The position numbers were made by a program, and so were the translations under genes. DNA of 27,725 bases from an uncultured Flavobacterium sp. GTDB taxonomy: Bacteria > Bacteroidota > Bacteroidia > Flavobacteriales > Flavobacteriaceae. The stretch covers positions 1 to 27,725 of the forward strand of contig NZ_CAMLIX010000034.1 of NCBI RefSeq assembly GCF_946479975.1, written 5' to 3'. Each line of letters opens with the position of its first letter. Position 1 is the stretch's first letter. The notes under the pieces were generated by a model. The model was given only the letters and a program-made list of their open reading frames with translations, was not told where the DNA came from and did no database searches. Below are positions 7,192 to 14,297 of this stretch, in pieces.

Positions 7192-7965
7192 TTAGACTGT
7201 TGGCGAAGCACCACCATCAACAGAATAATTTGCGCCTGTTATGTATCTTGCTTCTGAAGAGGCAAGAAATGCTACAACATCTGCAACTTCTGCGGGTTCT
7301 GCCATTCTTTTTAACGGAACACCCACTTTATCCAGTATAGCATTAAAGGTGTCATCAAAAGCAGTCCCTGAAGCCACCGATATATTTTCAATAAAATCCA
7401 GCATCAAGGTTGTTTTGACAAGCCCTGGAGAAACTACATTTACACGAATTCCTAAAGGGCCTAACTCGTCTGCCAGCGCTTTACTGTATGCATTTAGAGC
7501 TGCTTTAGCTGATGAATAGGACATAGTCATATCCCAGATAGGCTGTTTGGCTGCCCCAGTTGAAATATTAATGATTGTGCCACTCTTCTTCTCGATCATT
7601 AGCGGCAATAATGCTTTATTAATGCGGACTGCCGACATAAAGTTCAATTGCCAGTCGTTGTTCCAGTCATCATCCGAAAGTGTGGAATAGCCTCCTCCGG
7701 GCGCTAAATTTGCACCTGCATTATTGACAATGATATCTATCCTGCCGTATCTTTCAATAATTTCTTTAGCAATCACCTCAGCGCCTTGTGGCAGCGCGAG
7801 ATCTGCTGCTATAAAGTAATATCCTTCTGCGCCTGTTTCCGGAATATTACGTGCGGCAACTATTACCTCAGCCCCTTTATTTTTTAGCTTATCAGCAATA
7901 GCTTTTCCAATACCTTTTGTTCCTCCGGTTACTAAAACCACCTGTCCTTTGAAAGTAGAATCCAT
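7192..7965 (-). CDS. SDR family oxidoreductase paired with an HxlR regulator
   Basis: 257 residues. TGGTKGIG (13-20), AADL (53-56), NNAG (81-84), Ser135 (NISTG), Tyr150-Lys154 in YSSAK, then VSPGLVKTTL, and the C-terminal ITGANYSVDGGAS that closes the FabG-like classical SDR fold. All catalytic residues are present. After strand 2 comes AARN, suggesting NADP preference. It resembles FabG-type reductases used on non-fatty-acid carbonyls. Divergently transcribed from an HxlR regulator 110 nt away; HxlR proteins usually control the neighbouring oxidoreductase in response to aldehydes, quinones or thiol stress, so this SDR is probably the regulated detoxification enzyme. Substrate unknown. Confidence 0.85.
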   Translation of the reverse strand: MDSTFKGQVVLVTGGTKGIGKAIADKLKNKGAEVIVAARNIPETGAEGYYFIAADLALPQGAEVIAKEIIERYGRIDIIVNNAGANLAPGGGYSTLSDDDWNNDWQLNFMSAVRINKALLPLMIEKKSGTIINISTGAAKQPIWDMTMSYSSAKAALNAYSKALADELGPLGIRVNVVSPGLVKTTLMLDFIENISVASGTAFDDTFNAILDKVGVPLKRMAEPAEVADVVAFLASSEARYITGANYSVDGGASPTV

Positions 7966-7984
7966 AATTTTTATTTAAAATGAA

Positions 7985-8015
7985 TTGCAAAGTAAAACAC
8001 AATACTTTACTTTTG
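7985..8015 (+). promoter_or_regulatory. Promoter of the first HxlR gene
   Basis: TTG (7985-7987), 20 nt, TACTTTTG (8008-8015): a full Bacteroidota promoter match. The -7 box overlaps the right arm of the inverted repeat 7989-8013, so binding there should block transcription. Confidence 0.5.
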
Positions 8016-8055
8016 AAAGTAGTTACATCTATGTACAGTAATAACAGAAAGTAAA
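7989..8055. promoter_or_regulatory. Predicted HxlR operator between SDR and HxlR
   Basis: Inverted repeat AAAGTAAA (7989-7996) - 9 nt - TTTACTTT (8006-8013), plus a further AAAGTAAA half-site at 8048-8055. It lies in the 110-nt divergent gap. The second HxlR/SDR pair in this window has the closely related GTTACTTT / AAAGTAAC. Confidence 0.5.
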
Positions 8056-8075
8056 GCATTAAACGATAGCAGACG

Positions 8076-8405
8076 ATGATGGAAGAAAAAAAAATAAAAA
8101 AAAATGACAGCCGTTGTGCACTTCAAGAAATTTTGGACGTAATTGGAGGAAAATGGTCCATGTCGATCATTTACGCTTTATTTCCAGGAACCAAACGCTT
8201 TAGCGAATTGGAGCGGCTTATACCCGGCATTAACACAAGGATGCTGGTTAAGGAACTAAAGAACATGGAAGCAAACCAGATTGTCATCCGGCAGGTTTTT
8301 GCAACCGTTCCTCCTACAGTTGAATACACACTTACCCCAAAGGGTAGGAAATTAGAACCCATTATAGATGAACTTTACAAATGGGGTCTTGAGCACGTGG
8401 GCTGA
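8076..8405 (+). CDS. HxlR family winged-helix transcriptional regulator
   Basis: 109 residues, typical for the family. Family markers: CALQEILDVIGGKWSMSIIYAL (about 14-35, given here as the Cys plus GGKW motif), the FSELERLIPGINTRMLVKEL recognition-helix region (about 42-61), the wing ending VEYTLTPKGRKL (about 85-96), and the terminal helix with W103. The single Cys at residue 14, just before the first helix, sits where several HxlR proteins carry their redox- or aldehyde-sensing Cys. Divergent from the SDR gene; its predicted operator overlaps its own -7 box, so it is probably autoregulated. A downstream partner is not evident. Confidence 0.85.
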   Translation: MMEEKKIKKNDSRCALQEILDVIGGKWSMSIIYALFPGTKRFSELERLIPGINTRMLVKELKNMEANQIVIRQVFATVPPTVEYTLTPKGRKLEPIIDELYKWGLEHVG

Positions 8406-8506
8406 ATTACATGATACAGACTTTTAACTGGAATCTACTCTCTTGGATTTGCTGTTTTAAAAGAAACTGACATCCGAAAGAAAATCTAGCATTGAATTGC
8501 ACTAAT

Positions 8507-8514
8507 TAAATTTG
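8507..8514 (+). promoter_or_regulatory. -7 promoter element of the NTF2-like gene
   Basis: TAAATTTG matches TAnnTTTG exactly, 40 nt ahead of the ATG at 8555. TTG triplets upstream (8492, 8497) are at the wrong spacing, so only the -7 box is supported. Confidence 0.4.
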
Positions 8515-8554
8515 GAATGAAACATCATAAAGTTAAAATTAATAGATAAATAAA

Positions 8555-8905
8555 ATGACAATAGAACAAGTTGTAGAAAAACAAATGCTTGCTTACGACA
8601 ATAGGGACATCGAAAGTATGATGACTGTTTTTAGTGAGGAAATCAAAATAGTTGATTTTTTAGATAACAAAACAATTATCGAAGGTATAAAGGATTGTCG
8701 AAAAATGTACGCTGAACTATTCTTGAATTCTCCAAATCTTCGAGCTGAGATATTAAACAGTATAACTTTTGATAATAAGGTTATTGTTCGGGAATATATT
8801 TATGGACGTAATGGAAGTAGTGAAAAGATGGAACAGGTAATTATTTTTGAAATAAACAATGAAAAAATAAATAAGGTAACTGTTATGAAAAAAGAAATTA
8901 ATTGA
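8555..8905 (+). CDS. SnoaL/NTF2-like small protein
   Basis: 116 residues. The sequence has the NTF2-like cone fold pattern: an N-terminal helix pair with AYDNRDIESMMTVFSEEIKIVD (about 13-34, split as AYDNRDIESMM and FSEEIKIVD), a middle helix (about 45-58), then four amphipathic beta strands ending KVTVMKKE. Related proteins bind small hydrophobic ligands or act as isomerases/cyclases; many are catalytically inert. The usual steroid-isomerase active-site residues cannot be assigned with confidence. It stands alone, with a putative -7 box. Very A+T-rich compared with the SDR/HxlR pair before it. Function unknown. Confidence 0.7.
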   Translation: MTIEQVVEKQMLAYDNRDIESMMTVFSEEIKIVDFLDNKTIIEGIKDCRKMYAELFLNSPNLRAEILNSITFDNKVIVREYIYGRNGSSEKMEQVIIFEINNEKINKVTVMKKEIN

Positions 8906-9043
8906 TTTTAAATCACACAAATTCTTTCACCTTGACGCAAAATCATGGCATATTGAATATGGACTTACTATCATTTTGTCCCAAAAAGTTTAGAAGAATT
9001 TTAAAAATTGCCTTTGACTTTAAGTATGAGATTGTAAAAAAAT

Positions 9044-9062
9044 AAGGGGCAAAATGCCCCTT
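9044..9062 (-). terminator. Terminator of the 49-residue protein operon
   Basis: 8-bp stem AAGGGGCA / TGCCCCTT with a 3-nt loop; on the minus strand it is followed by ATTTTTTT. It lies 8 nt beyond the stop of the small gene at 9071, supporting that this gene is real and last in its operon. It could also stop plus-strand transcripts from the NTF2-like gene. Confidence 0.8.
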
Positions 9063-9070
9063 TCCATTGT

Positions 9071-9220
9071 TTAATCCCATCCCATAAAACCCTCATATGC
9101 AAAGTAAATGAGGAGAATATAAAAGCTGTATTTGATTCCCTTTTTAATCATTTTATAGCTTTTGAATACTACTGGATTGTAGACTGATTTGTCGAATTCT
9201 TTTTTTATTAACTGTTCCAT
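9071..9220 (-). CDS. Small membrane protein, 49 residues
   Basis: A short reading frame from the ATG at 9220-9218 to TAA at 9073-9071. The product starts MEQLIKKEFDKSVYNPVV, continues with a basic stretch (FKSYKMIKKGIK) and then one hydrophobic segment (about 32-43, SFYILLIYFAYEG) and ends FMGWD. The basic patch before the membrane segment predicts an N-in topology by the positive-inside rule. The gene begins 29 nt after the SRPBCC gene and is followed at once by a strong terminator, so it is the last cistron of the unit. Codon composition is coherent throughout. I do not recognise the family. Could be a small regulator or partner of the SRPBCC protein, which also has an N-terminal membrane anchor. 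Confidence 0.65.
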   Translation of the reverse strand: MEQLIKKEFDKSVYNPVVFKSYKMIKKGIKYSFYILLIYFAYEGFMGWD

Positions 9221-9249
9221 TTTCTAAATTAATTTAATTGATGATTATT

Positions 9250-9777
9250 TTATTGTTTTTCAGATTCTTTCTTTAAGTTTAAAAGCCATGTATCCAGTGA
9301 CTGTTCGAGTCCTGATTGAAATTTTCTGCGAAACAGCTTAACCAGCCATCCCTCCATGCTTTCTTCGACATGTACTTCTGTATAACCATTCTTTTCTATA
9401 AAAGTCCAGTTGTGAATGGCAAAAGCACCGAATGCTTTACCCGACCACCCAATTTTTCTATTAGGTACAACGGTATGTAAAGTTGAATGGATGTTTAGCC
9501 CTCCTGATTTCCAATCGAAAGTTGATCCAGGCTCAAACGCTCCATTGAGCTTCGGTGACTCAACATCTGTGTGCCATTGCGACCATTGATCGATTCTGCT
9601 CATGATTGAAAATATTTTTTTCGGTGAGGCCTTAATAATAATGCTTTTTGTCGTCTGGACAGGAGCATCTTTATTGATCGACTTTGAATCACTGTATGAG
9701 GTAAACATTTCTAGGCCTGCTATAGTCAAAGCAGTCGCAACTAATAAAAGCACAACGCTATAAGTTAATTTTTTCAT
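9250..9777 (-). CDS. Membrane-anchored SRPBCC (START-like) family protein
   Basis: 175 residues. Hydrophobic N-terminal segment (about 5-24) forms a signal anchor or uncleaved signal. The SRPBCC domain (about 42-170) shows the KSIIIKASPKKIFSIMSRID start (strand and first helix), the WSQWHTDVESPKLNG loop, FEPGSTFDWKSGG, and the C-terminal long helix that lids the ligand pocket (LEQSLDTWLLNLKKESEKQ). Such domains bind hydrophobic small molecules (polyketide cyclase/dehydrase, lipid transport). Lies 93 nt downstream of a DUF2652 gene and 29 nt upstream of a 49-residue membrane protein. Ligand unknown. Confidence 0.8.
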   Translation of the reverse strand: MKKLTYSVVLLLVATALTIAGLEMFTSYSDSKSINKDAPVQTTKSIIIKASPKKIFSIMSRIDQWSQWHTDVESPKLNGAFEPGSTFDWKSGGLNIHSTLHTVVPNRKIGWSGKAFGAFAIHNWTFIEKNGYTEVHVEESMEGWLVKLFRRKFQSGLEQSLDTWLLNLKKESEKQ

Positions 9778-9870
9778 TTTATTTTTGTTTTAAATTGTTT
9801 AATCGGTTTGCATCATTTTAGCATTAGTGATAGCTGTCATGATGATTAATTTGGGAATCCAATTAAGTCA

Positions 9871-10452
9871 TTAATTTCTTTTATAATCTATATAATTATA
9901 AGTTCTTGCGTATTTCATAACTTGATAATCCTTAGAAAATTGCAATAATTCTTTTGTAAGTAACAAGTAAGTATCGCTTTGGATAGTGTTTTTCAATAAC
10001 GCGTGTGATTGTACTACGGCATCTCCATAAAGTTTGCTAAAACTGCCTATAGTATATTGCGTAAAGCTTCCATAATGGGCAATGAGTTTTAATGATACAT
10101 CCAGCTTTCTCTCAATTAGTTCTTCAATGAGCTCAACTTTTTCTCTAAAGTTCTTTAACATCAACTCATATTGTGTGATAATCTGCTCAATTGTTGGATT
10201 ATTGCAAAACTTGTAAAACAGGACCGCATCGCCCTCTACTTCTGAAATTTCAAGACCCAACGTATTGCTCTGTATTATCGACATAAGCAGTTCACGCATA
10301 ATATATCTGCCCGCTTCTATGCATATACTTGATACAAAATTGGTAAAACCACTCACATCAGGAATTAAAATGATTCCTTGTTCGATCTTAACCTTTTCGG
10401 CTTCAATCCTATATCTTCTTAACATTTCTTCTGAGTCAGTTGCTGTGTACAT
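9871..10452 (-). CDS. DUF2652 protein, class III nucleotidyl-cyclase-like
   Basis: 193 residues. ILIPDVSGFTNFV (about 28-40) and SEVEGDAVLFY (about 70-80) correspond to the two metal-site regions of class III adenylate/guanylate cyclases (D32 and D75 are the expected Asp positions), and LIAHYGSFTQY (about 123-133) with the later KLYGDAVVQSHAL (about 140-152) resembles the dimer-interface half. This is the DUF2652 family, common in Bacteroidota. Whether it makes a cyclic nucleotide is unknown; the substrate-specifying Lys/Asp pair is not clearly present. Starts 21 nt after the stop of the oxidoreductase gene, hence the same operon. It may supply a signal or be a ligand-binding relic. Confidence 0.75.
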   Translation of the reverse strand: MYTATDSEEMLRRYRIEAEKVKIEQGIILIPDVSGFTNFVSSICIEAGRYIMRELLMSIIQSNTLGLEISEVEGDAVLFYKFCNNPTIEQIITQYELMLKNFREKVELIEELIERKLDVSLKLIAHYGSFTQYTIGSFSKLYGDAVVQSHALLKNTIQSDTYLLLTKELLQFSKDYQVMKYARTYNYIDYKRN

Positions 10453-10473
10453 AACCTGCTTTTTTTAAGTTGT

Positions 10474-11036
10474 TCAATATACAGACACTATCTCATCAAT
10501 CCATTTTTCAGCTATTTCTGGTGTCACACGATCTGCTCGGTCAAAAAAGAAATGCTTTTTTATTTCAAACCCACAATACGTATAAATGCCTTTATCAGAA
10601 GTCAATTCCAACGCTTTGTCCATACCTATTGCGTTGTACTCGTCGTGTGATTTACCATGTGTATTGATGATTACTGCTTTTTTTCCTGTTAGCAGTCCCT
10701 TTTGTATTCCCTGATCATAACGATAGGCAAATCCATAGCTAAAAACACGGTCAACATAACCTTTCATAATCGCAGGTAAGCCGGTCCACCAGATAGGATA
10801 AATAAATGTGATACAATCTGCCCAAGTAATAAACTCTTGCTCTAGTTTAACATCGTCTGCAACTTCTCCCTTTCTCTGGCCCGCCATATCTTCTAGTGAT
10901 AGCACGGGATTAAAATTAAGTTCGTTTAAGTCTCTACGATTACTTCATTATCATGAAGGTGCTTCGCCAATGCATTTTTGAATTGTGCATTTAGGCTGTA
11001 AGGATTTGGGTGCGCGTAAATAATTAAATGTTTCAT
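10474..11036 (-). pseudogene. NAD(P)H-dependent (quinone) oxidoreductase, broken by a one-base frameshift
   Basis: The ATG at 11036-11034 opens MKHLIIYAHPNPYSLNAQFK and continues to HDNEVIV, then hits a stop. One base short at about 10934, the other frame continues DLNELNFNPVLSLEDMAGQR through ITFIYPIWWTGLPAIMKGY and VDRVFSYGFAY to the stop at 10474. Restoring one base gives a full-length flavodoxin-fold FMN protein of about 187 residues of the KefF/MdaB/NQO type (HPNPxS phosphate loop, IYPIWW flavin motif, VDRVF). These reduce quinones or activate potassium efflux systems. The missing base falls in a conserved VRDL motif (Arg codon lost). It heads the DUF2652/SRPBCC operon. It may be a true mutation, a sequencing error, or the shorter protein from the GTG near 10905, which would lack the FMN-binding loop. 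Confidence 0.8.
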
Positions 11037-11062
11037 CTTTCTGTTATTTTAAATTGATAGGA

Positions 11063-11070
11063 CAAATTTA
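11063..11070 (-). promoter_or_regulatory. -7 promoter element of the oxidoreductase operon
   Basis: TAAATTTG on the minus strand, 26 nt ahead of the ATG at 11036. Exact TAnnTTTG match, no clear -33 TTG. It lies in the 72-nt gap behind the AraC gene, so the operon can be transcribed separately from its regulator. Confidence 0.45.
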
Positions 11071-11108
11071 AATCGCAGAAATCGGGAAAAATTGGAAGAA
11101 AACGAAAG

Positions 11109-11927
11109 CTAGCTTATGGGGTTGCAGATACTGCGCTGTAATTTAAGGTATTTGGTAGGGCTTAAATTTAAATAATGCTTGAAATCGTTGATCAATTGGC
11201 TCTGGTCATAATAACCGCATTGATCAATAATTTCGAACCAATCGTCTTTAGTTGCCTTGCTTGCGATATTTTGTATCATCTTAATGGCTTTCAGAAAACG
11301 TTGGTAGCGGCTTATCTCTTTGGCAGAATAGCCCAAATGCTTTTTGTGGTTGAGCTGTATAGTGCGCTCACTCTGATTTTCGTCCTCAGCAACTTTTTTT
11401 ATTGGATTGTATGATGTATCCTTGAGGTCTATTAGCTGTTCTGCAATAGCATTGCGCGCTCTCAGATATGGTCTGCAGAATTCCAAGATATAGTTCACTT
11501 GTTTTTCTTTATCGTTAAGTTCATCAAGCTTATGCCACAAGACTGTAAAACAGTTCTCATCCAGCAGCGAATTGGGATCAATAGGCAGATGTTCCGCTAT
11601 GGCAGCAGCTCCAAAAAAACGATAAAATGCATCATCTTTAAAATTGGCAACCAAAATCTTGTTTGAGGCGGGAAGCGAATAATCGAAGGCTTTTTTAATG
11701 GGCCCCAATACAATACATTTGTCTACTTCAATTTTTTCAATAGAATCAGAATGGATATATGCATTTACCCCAAAACTGAAGATCATAATGGTTTGGTATG
11801 ACGGTATCAACGTTTTGGTAATGGTTGCAGTTGAATAATTTTCAGCAAAATAAAAATGTGAAAACACCTCTTGAAATTCATCAGGAACTGGTATTCTGCC
11901 ACTCAGTATTTCTTCGTTACTATTCAT
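11109..11927 (-). CDS. AraC family transcriptional regulator
   Basis: 272 residues. The N-terminal sensor half (1-150) has the beta-rich pattern of cupin-like AraC sensors, with PSYQTIMIFSFGV and CIVLGP strands. The C-terminal half has the two HTH motifs: PIKKVAEDENQSERTIQLNH (about 174-193) and, after KKHLGYSAKEISRYQRFLKA, the second helix pair GYYDQSQLINDFKHYLNLSPTKYL (about 237-260, given here by key residues), ending in the family signature LSPTKYLKLQR. The first HTH departs slightly from the norm (AEDENQSERTIQ). It lies upstream of and on the same strand as the oxidoreductase operon; in flavobacteria this subgroup often sits beside NAD(P)H oxidoreductases. Likely activator of that operon; effector unknown. 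Confidence 0.85.
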   Translation of the reverse strand: MNSNEEILSGRIPVPDEFQEVFSHFYFAENYSTATITKTLIPSYQTIMIFSFGVNAYIHSDSIEKIEVDKCIVLGPIKKAFDYSLPASNKILVANFKDDAFYRFFGAAAIAEHLPIDPNSLLDENCFTVLWHKLDELNDKEKQVNYILEFCRPYLRARNAIAEQLIDLKDTSYNPIKKVAEDENQSERTIQLNHKKHLGYSAKEISRYQRFLKAIKMIQNIASKATKDDWFEIIDQCGYYDQSQLINDFKHYLNLSPTKYLKLQRSICNPIS

Positions 11928-12004
11928 ATTAATGCTAAATTATGTAATTTTTATTTGTCATGAAGTTATAAACTCAACAATGGCTGCAACCAATGTGCTA
12001 TTTG

Positions 12005-12064
12005 TGACAAACCACACAAAGCTACCCAAATTTGGCAGCTTTGTGTGGTTTATTGTCATTTTTT
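12005..12064 (+). terminator. Strong hairpin with plus-strand T tract between two minus-strand genes
   Basis: 15-bp perfect stem AAACCACACAAAGCT (12009-12023) / AGCTTTGTGTGGTTT (12037-12051), extended by TGAC/GTCA beyond a 3-nt bulge, and six Ts directly after on the plus strand (12059-12064). The loop itself contains CCAAATTTGG. Both neighbours are on the minus strand, where the T tract is poor, so the hairpin either ends the aldehyde dehydrogenase transcript inefficiently or ends an unknown plus-strand RNA. Confidence 0.65.
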
Positions 12065-12140
12065 ATAAATCATTATCCCGCAGACTAGTTATGACAAGAA
12101 CAGCAGTTTTTATTCTACCGCTCTTTTATATCTTTCAAAT

Positions 12141-13535
12141 TTAGAGTAATCCGCTTTTAACTACCATCAATTTTTCTCTAGTCATTTCATTTATAGTATA
12201 CGATATGCCGCCCATTCCAAGACCCGATGCATCTCTTCCGCCAAAAGGCATCCAATCCACTCTAAAAGCGGTGTTGTCATTCACCATAACCGCTGTAGCA
12301 TTAAGTTTTTTAACTGTATCAAATGCCACATCTATATTTTTTGTAAAAACAGCGGCCTGAAAATGAACATCTAAAGCGTTTGCTTTTTTTATTGCTTCTT
12401 CCCTATCTGTGAAGGGATAAATACAAACCACAGGTCCGAAAATTTCATTAGTAGAAACTTTAGAATTTTCTGATGGATCAAATAAAATTGTCGGCTGAAA
12501 GGTGGTATCAGAAATACGTTTTCCTCCTGCAATTAATTTAGCACCCTCTTCAACTGCCTCGTTGACCCATTCTTCAACACGATTAACCTCTTTTGGGGTT
12601 ATAAGTGAGCCTACATCTGTTGCTGTATCAAACGGATTTCCGACAATTAATTTATTGGTCGCCTGAGAAAACTGCTCCACAAAACGCTCTACAATTTGCT
12701 GATTTACATAAACCTTCTGAACCGAAACGCAAACCTGGCCTGCATGATAAAAGCCGCCTTTTACCAAATCTGGAATCATTTCTTTAAAATCGGCATCACT
12801 TTCCACAATCACAGGAGCTGCGCCCCCATGTTCTAATGCAGCGCGTGTTCCTGGAGACAATTTGCTTTTTAGAGACCAGCCAACCTTGGCAGAACCAATA
12901 AAAGTTAGAAAATTAACTCTCGAATCAGTAACCAGCAGTTCTGCGGTTTCATTATCACACAAAATCACTTGCACCCAGCCTTCTGGCAAACCGGCGTCTT
13001 TTAAAATAGCGACAAGTTCAATCCCTGATAAAGGCGTATTGCTTGAGGGTTTAAATATTACCGGACAACCTGCCGCAACTGCTGTAGCAATTTGATGAAC
13101 TGCTAAATTTAATGGGTGATTGAAGGCGCTGACAGCCACAACAATACCTATAGGTTCTTTTGTTGTAAACGCAATTCTATTTAAGGAAGCTTCTGTAAGT
13201 CCCATTGGGATTTGCTCTCCTTTTGTTTGTGATATATGTTCGGCTGCTAATTTTACTCCTTTGATGGCTCGTAGTATTTCAGCTTTTGAATCTTTATAAG
13301 GTTTTCCTCCTTCGCTTATGGCTAAATGTATCAGTTCCTCGCTCCGGTCATTCATTATTGAAGCTGCCTTTTCTAATATTTCAATTCTTTTAAAAGCAGG
13401 AATCCAATTAGACTGATCGTTGAATAAGTCCTGAGCAGTACTTAATATTTTTTCAATATCACTTTTATTAGTCAATGGTAATTCCTTTACAAGGCTTTGA
13501 TCGTATGGGAATATTATTTTAGTCGTATTTTCCAT
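12141..13535 (-). CDS. Aldehyde dehydrogenase family protein
   Basis: 464 residues, NAD(P)+-dependent oxidation of an aldehyde to an acid in the cytoplasm. Catalytic set intact: Asn139 (SAFNHP), Lys162 (FKPSS), the glycine motif near 211-216 (TFIGSAKVG), Glu235 (EHGGAAPVIV), Cys269 (HAGQVCVSVQ), and EIFGPVV late in the sequence. The EHGGAAP variant in place of the usual ELGGKNP, plus the rather short length, places it near lactaldehyde / phosphonoacetaldehyde / non-phosphorylating glyceraldehyde-phosphate type enzymes; the precise substrate cannot be told. Single gene, no obvious -7 box found. The region just upstream is a decayed gene, and the downstream gap holds a large hairpin. Confidence 0.85.
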   Translation of the reverse strand: MENTTKIIFPYDQSLVKELPLTNKSDIEKILSTAQDLFNDQSNWIPAFKRIEILEKAASIMNDRSEELIHLAISEGGKPYKDSKAEILRAIKGVKLAAEHISQTKGEQIPMGLTEASLNRIAFTTKEPIGIVVAVSAFNHPLNLAVHQIATAVAAGCPVIFKPSSNTPLSGIELVAILKDAGLPEGWVQVILCDNETAELLVTDSRVNFLTFIGSAKVGWSLKSKLSPGTRAALEHGGAAPVIVESDADFKEMIPDLVKGGFYHAGQVCVSVQKVYVNQQIVERFVEQFSQATNKLIVGNPFDTATDVGSLITPKEVNRVEEWVNEAVEEGAKLIAGGKRISDTTFQPTILFDPSENSKVSTNEIFGPVVCIYPFTDREEAIKKANALDVHFQAAVFTKNIDVAFDTVKKLNATAVMVNDNTAFRVDWMPFGGRDASGLGMGGISYTINEMTREKLMVVKSGLL

Positions 13536-13655
13536 AAGTATGTACGTAATAGATTATTGTTTAAAGAAATGTTTTTACTGATCTTAATTTTACATTTCAA
13601 CATTTGTTCCCTAAATTTAATCAAATTGCGAATAATAACTATTCCCTAATCATTA

Positions 13656-13876
13656 AAATTCCTGCACAGAATGCTAAATGTGATAAGAACCAAGGGGCTG
13701 TGATAACTTTCCAATTTGTGCTGAGTCGATTTCAAATATGTGCGCAGTCTAGCAATTCTTCATTCATTCTATAAAAAATAGGTTTGCCCTTTCATCGACA
13801 ATTGCGATAATCATAGCTATTCCAATTTCTGCCTTAGCTTTTGCGATCTGCAAAAACCTCCTTCGAATTGATCTGA
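13656..13876 (-). pseudogene. Decayed HbpS/GlcG-like (DUF336) gene
   Basis: Three minus-strand frames together spell most of a small HbpS/GlcG-family protein. Frame 1 (about 13876-13774) gives LQIAKAKAEIGIAMIIAIVD then ERANLFF; after a one-base loss, frame 2 (13770-13735) gives RMNEELLDCAHI, matching the family RMDGAWLGSIDI stretch; frame 3 (13727-13656) gives DSAQIGKLSQPLGSYHI, a stop, then HSVQEF, matching IGxLSQPGGSLYxIEHSNGG. Family proteins bind heme or small ligands and often sit beside oxidoreductases. Frameshifts plus stops mean it is not functional. The rest of the 364-nt gap (13536-13899) shows no other gene. Confidence 0.7.
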
Positions 13877-13899
13877 TATAAAATCAACATTTTTTTATT

Positions 13900-14208
13900 T
13901 TATAAAAAAGCTATTGGAGTGGCTAAAACAATCTCCCGGCTTTCTAATAAAGGAACAATCTGCCCTAACACCAAAGCCTGAAAATAGGATGATTCCCTGT
14001 GTTCTGCCACAGCATCTTCATTTATATATCCTTCAAATAATAAAATTGTATTGGCATCAGTCGTACTTTGATGAACGTTATAAAACAGGTTCCCATTTTC
14101 TTTGATGCTTTCGTTATGCACTGTTTTTAATATGTCTAAAACATTCTCAAGCTGACCTGCTTTAACTTTCCACGTAGCGAAGACATGAATTGGTTTTTGA
14201 TTTTCCAT
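13900..14208 (-). CDS. Antibiotic biosynthesis monooxygenase (ABM, YgiN-like)
   Basis: 102 residues, the normal length for a single-domain ABM protein. The ferredoxin-like dimeric barrel shows HVFATWKVKAGQLENVLDIL (first strand and helix), then ENGNLFYNVHQS, NTILLFEGYINEDAVAEHRE with the helix-capping His69-Glu71 region, and SSYFQALVLGQIVPLL. Relatives such as YgiN act on quinols or oxidise polycyclic substrates without a cofactor; most are uncharacterised. Stands between the HbpS-like pseudogene and a DJ-1 protein, with a strong hairpin just upstream, so it is transcribed independently. Substrate unknown. Confidence 0.8.
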   Translation of the reverse strand: MENQKPIHVFATWKVKAGQLENVLDILKTVHNESIKENGNLFYNVHQSTTDANTILLFEGYINEDAVAEHRESSYFQALVLGQIVPLLESREIVLATPIAFL

Positions 14209-14246
14209 TTTGATTTTTATTATAATTAATATGTGTTTTAATTATG

Positions 14247-14290
14247 AAATTATATTGGCCTTTTTTATGTTTGAAAGGCCAATATAATTT
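14247..14290 (-). terminator. Terminator of the DJ-1/PfpI gene
   Basis: Perfect 17-bp stem AAATTATATTGGCCTTT / AAAGGCCAATATAATTT with a 10-nt loop, starting 7 nt past the stop at 14298. The T tract is short, but the stem is very long. Confidence 0.75.
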
Positions 14291-14297
14291 ACGAAGA

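Noticed and set aside
11932..12144. A 70-codon plus-strand frame between AraC and the aldehyde dehydrogenase
   Set aside because: The large hairpin and its T tract lie inside it, composition is irregular, and no motif is seen.
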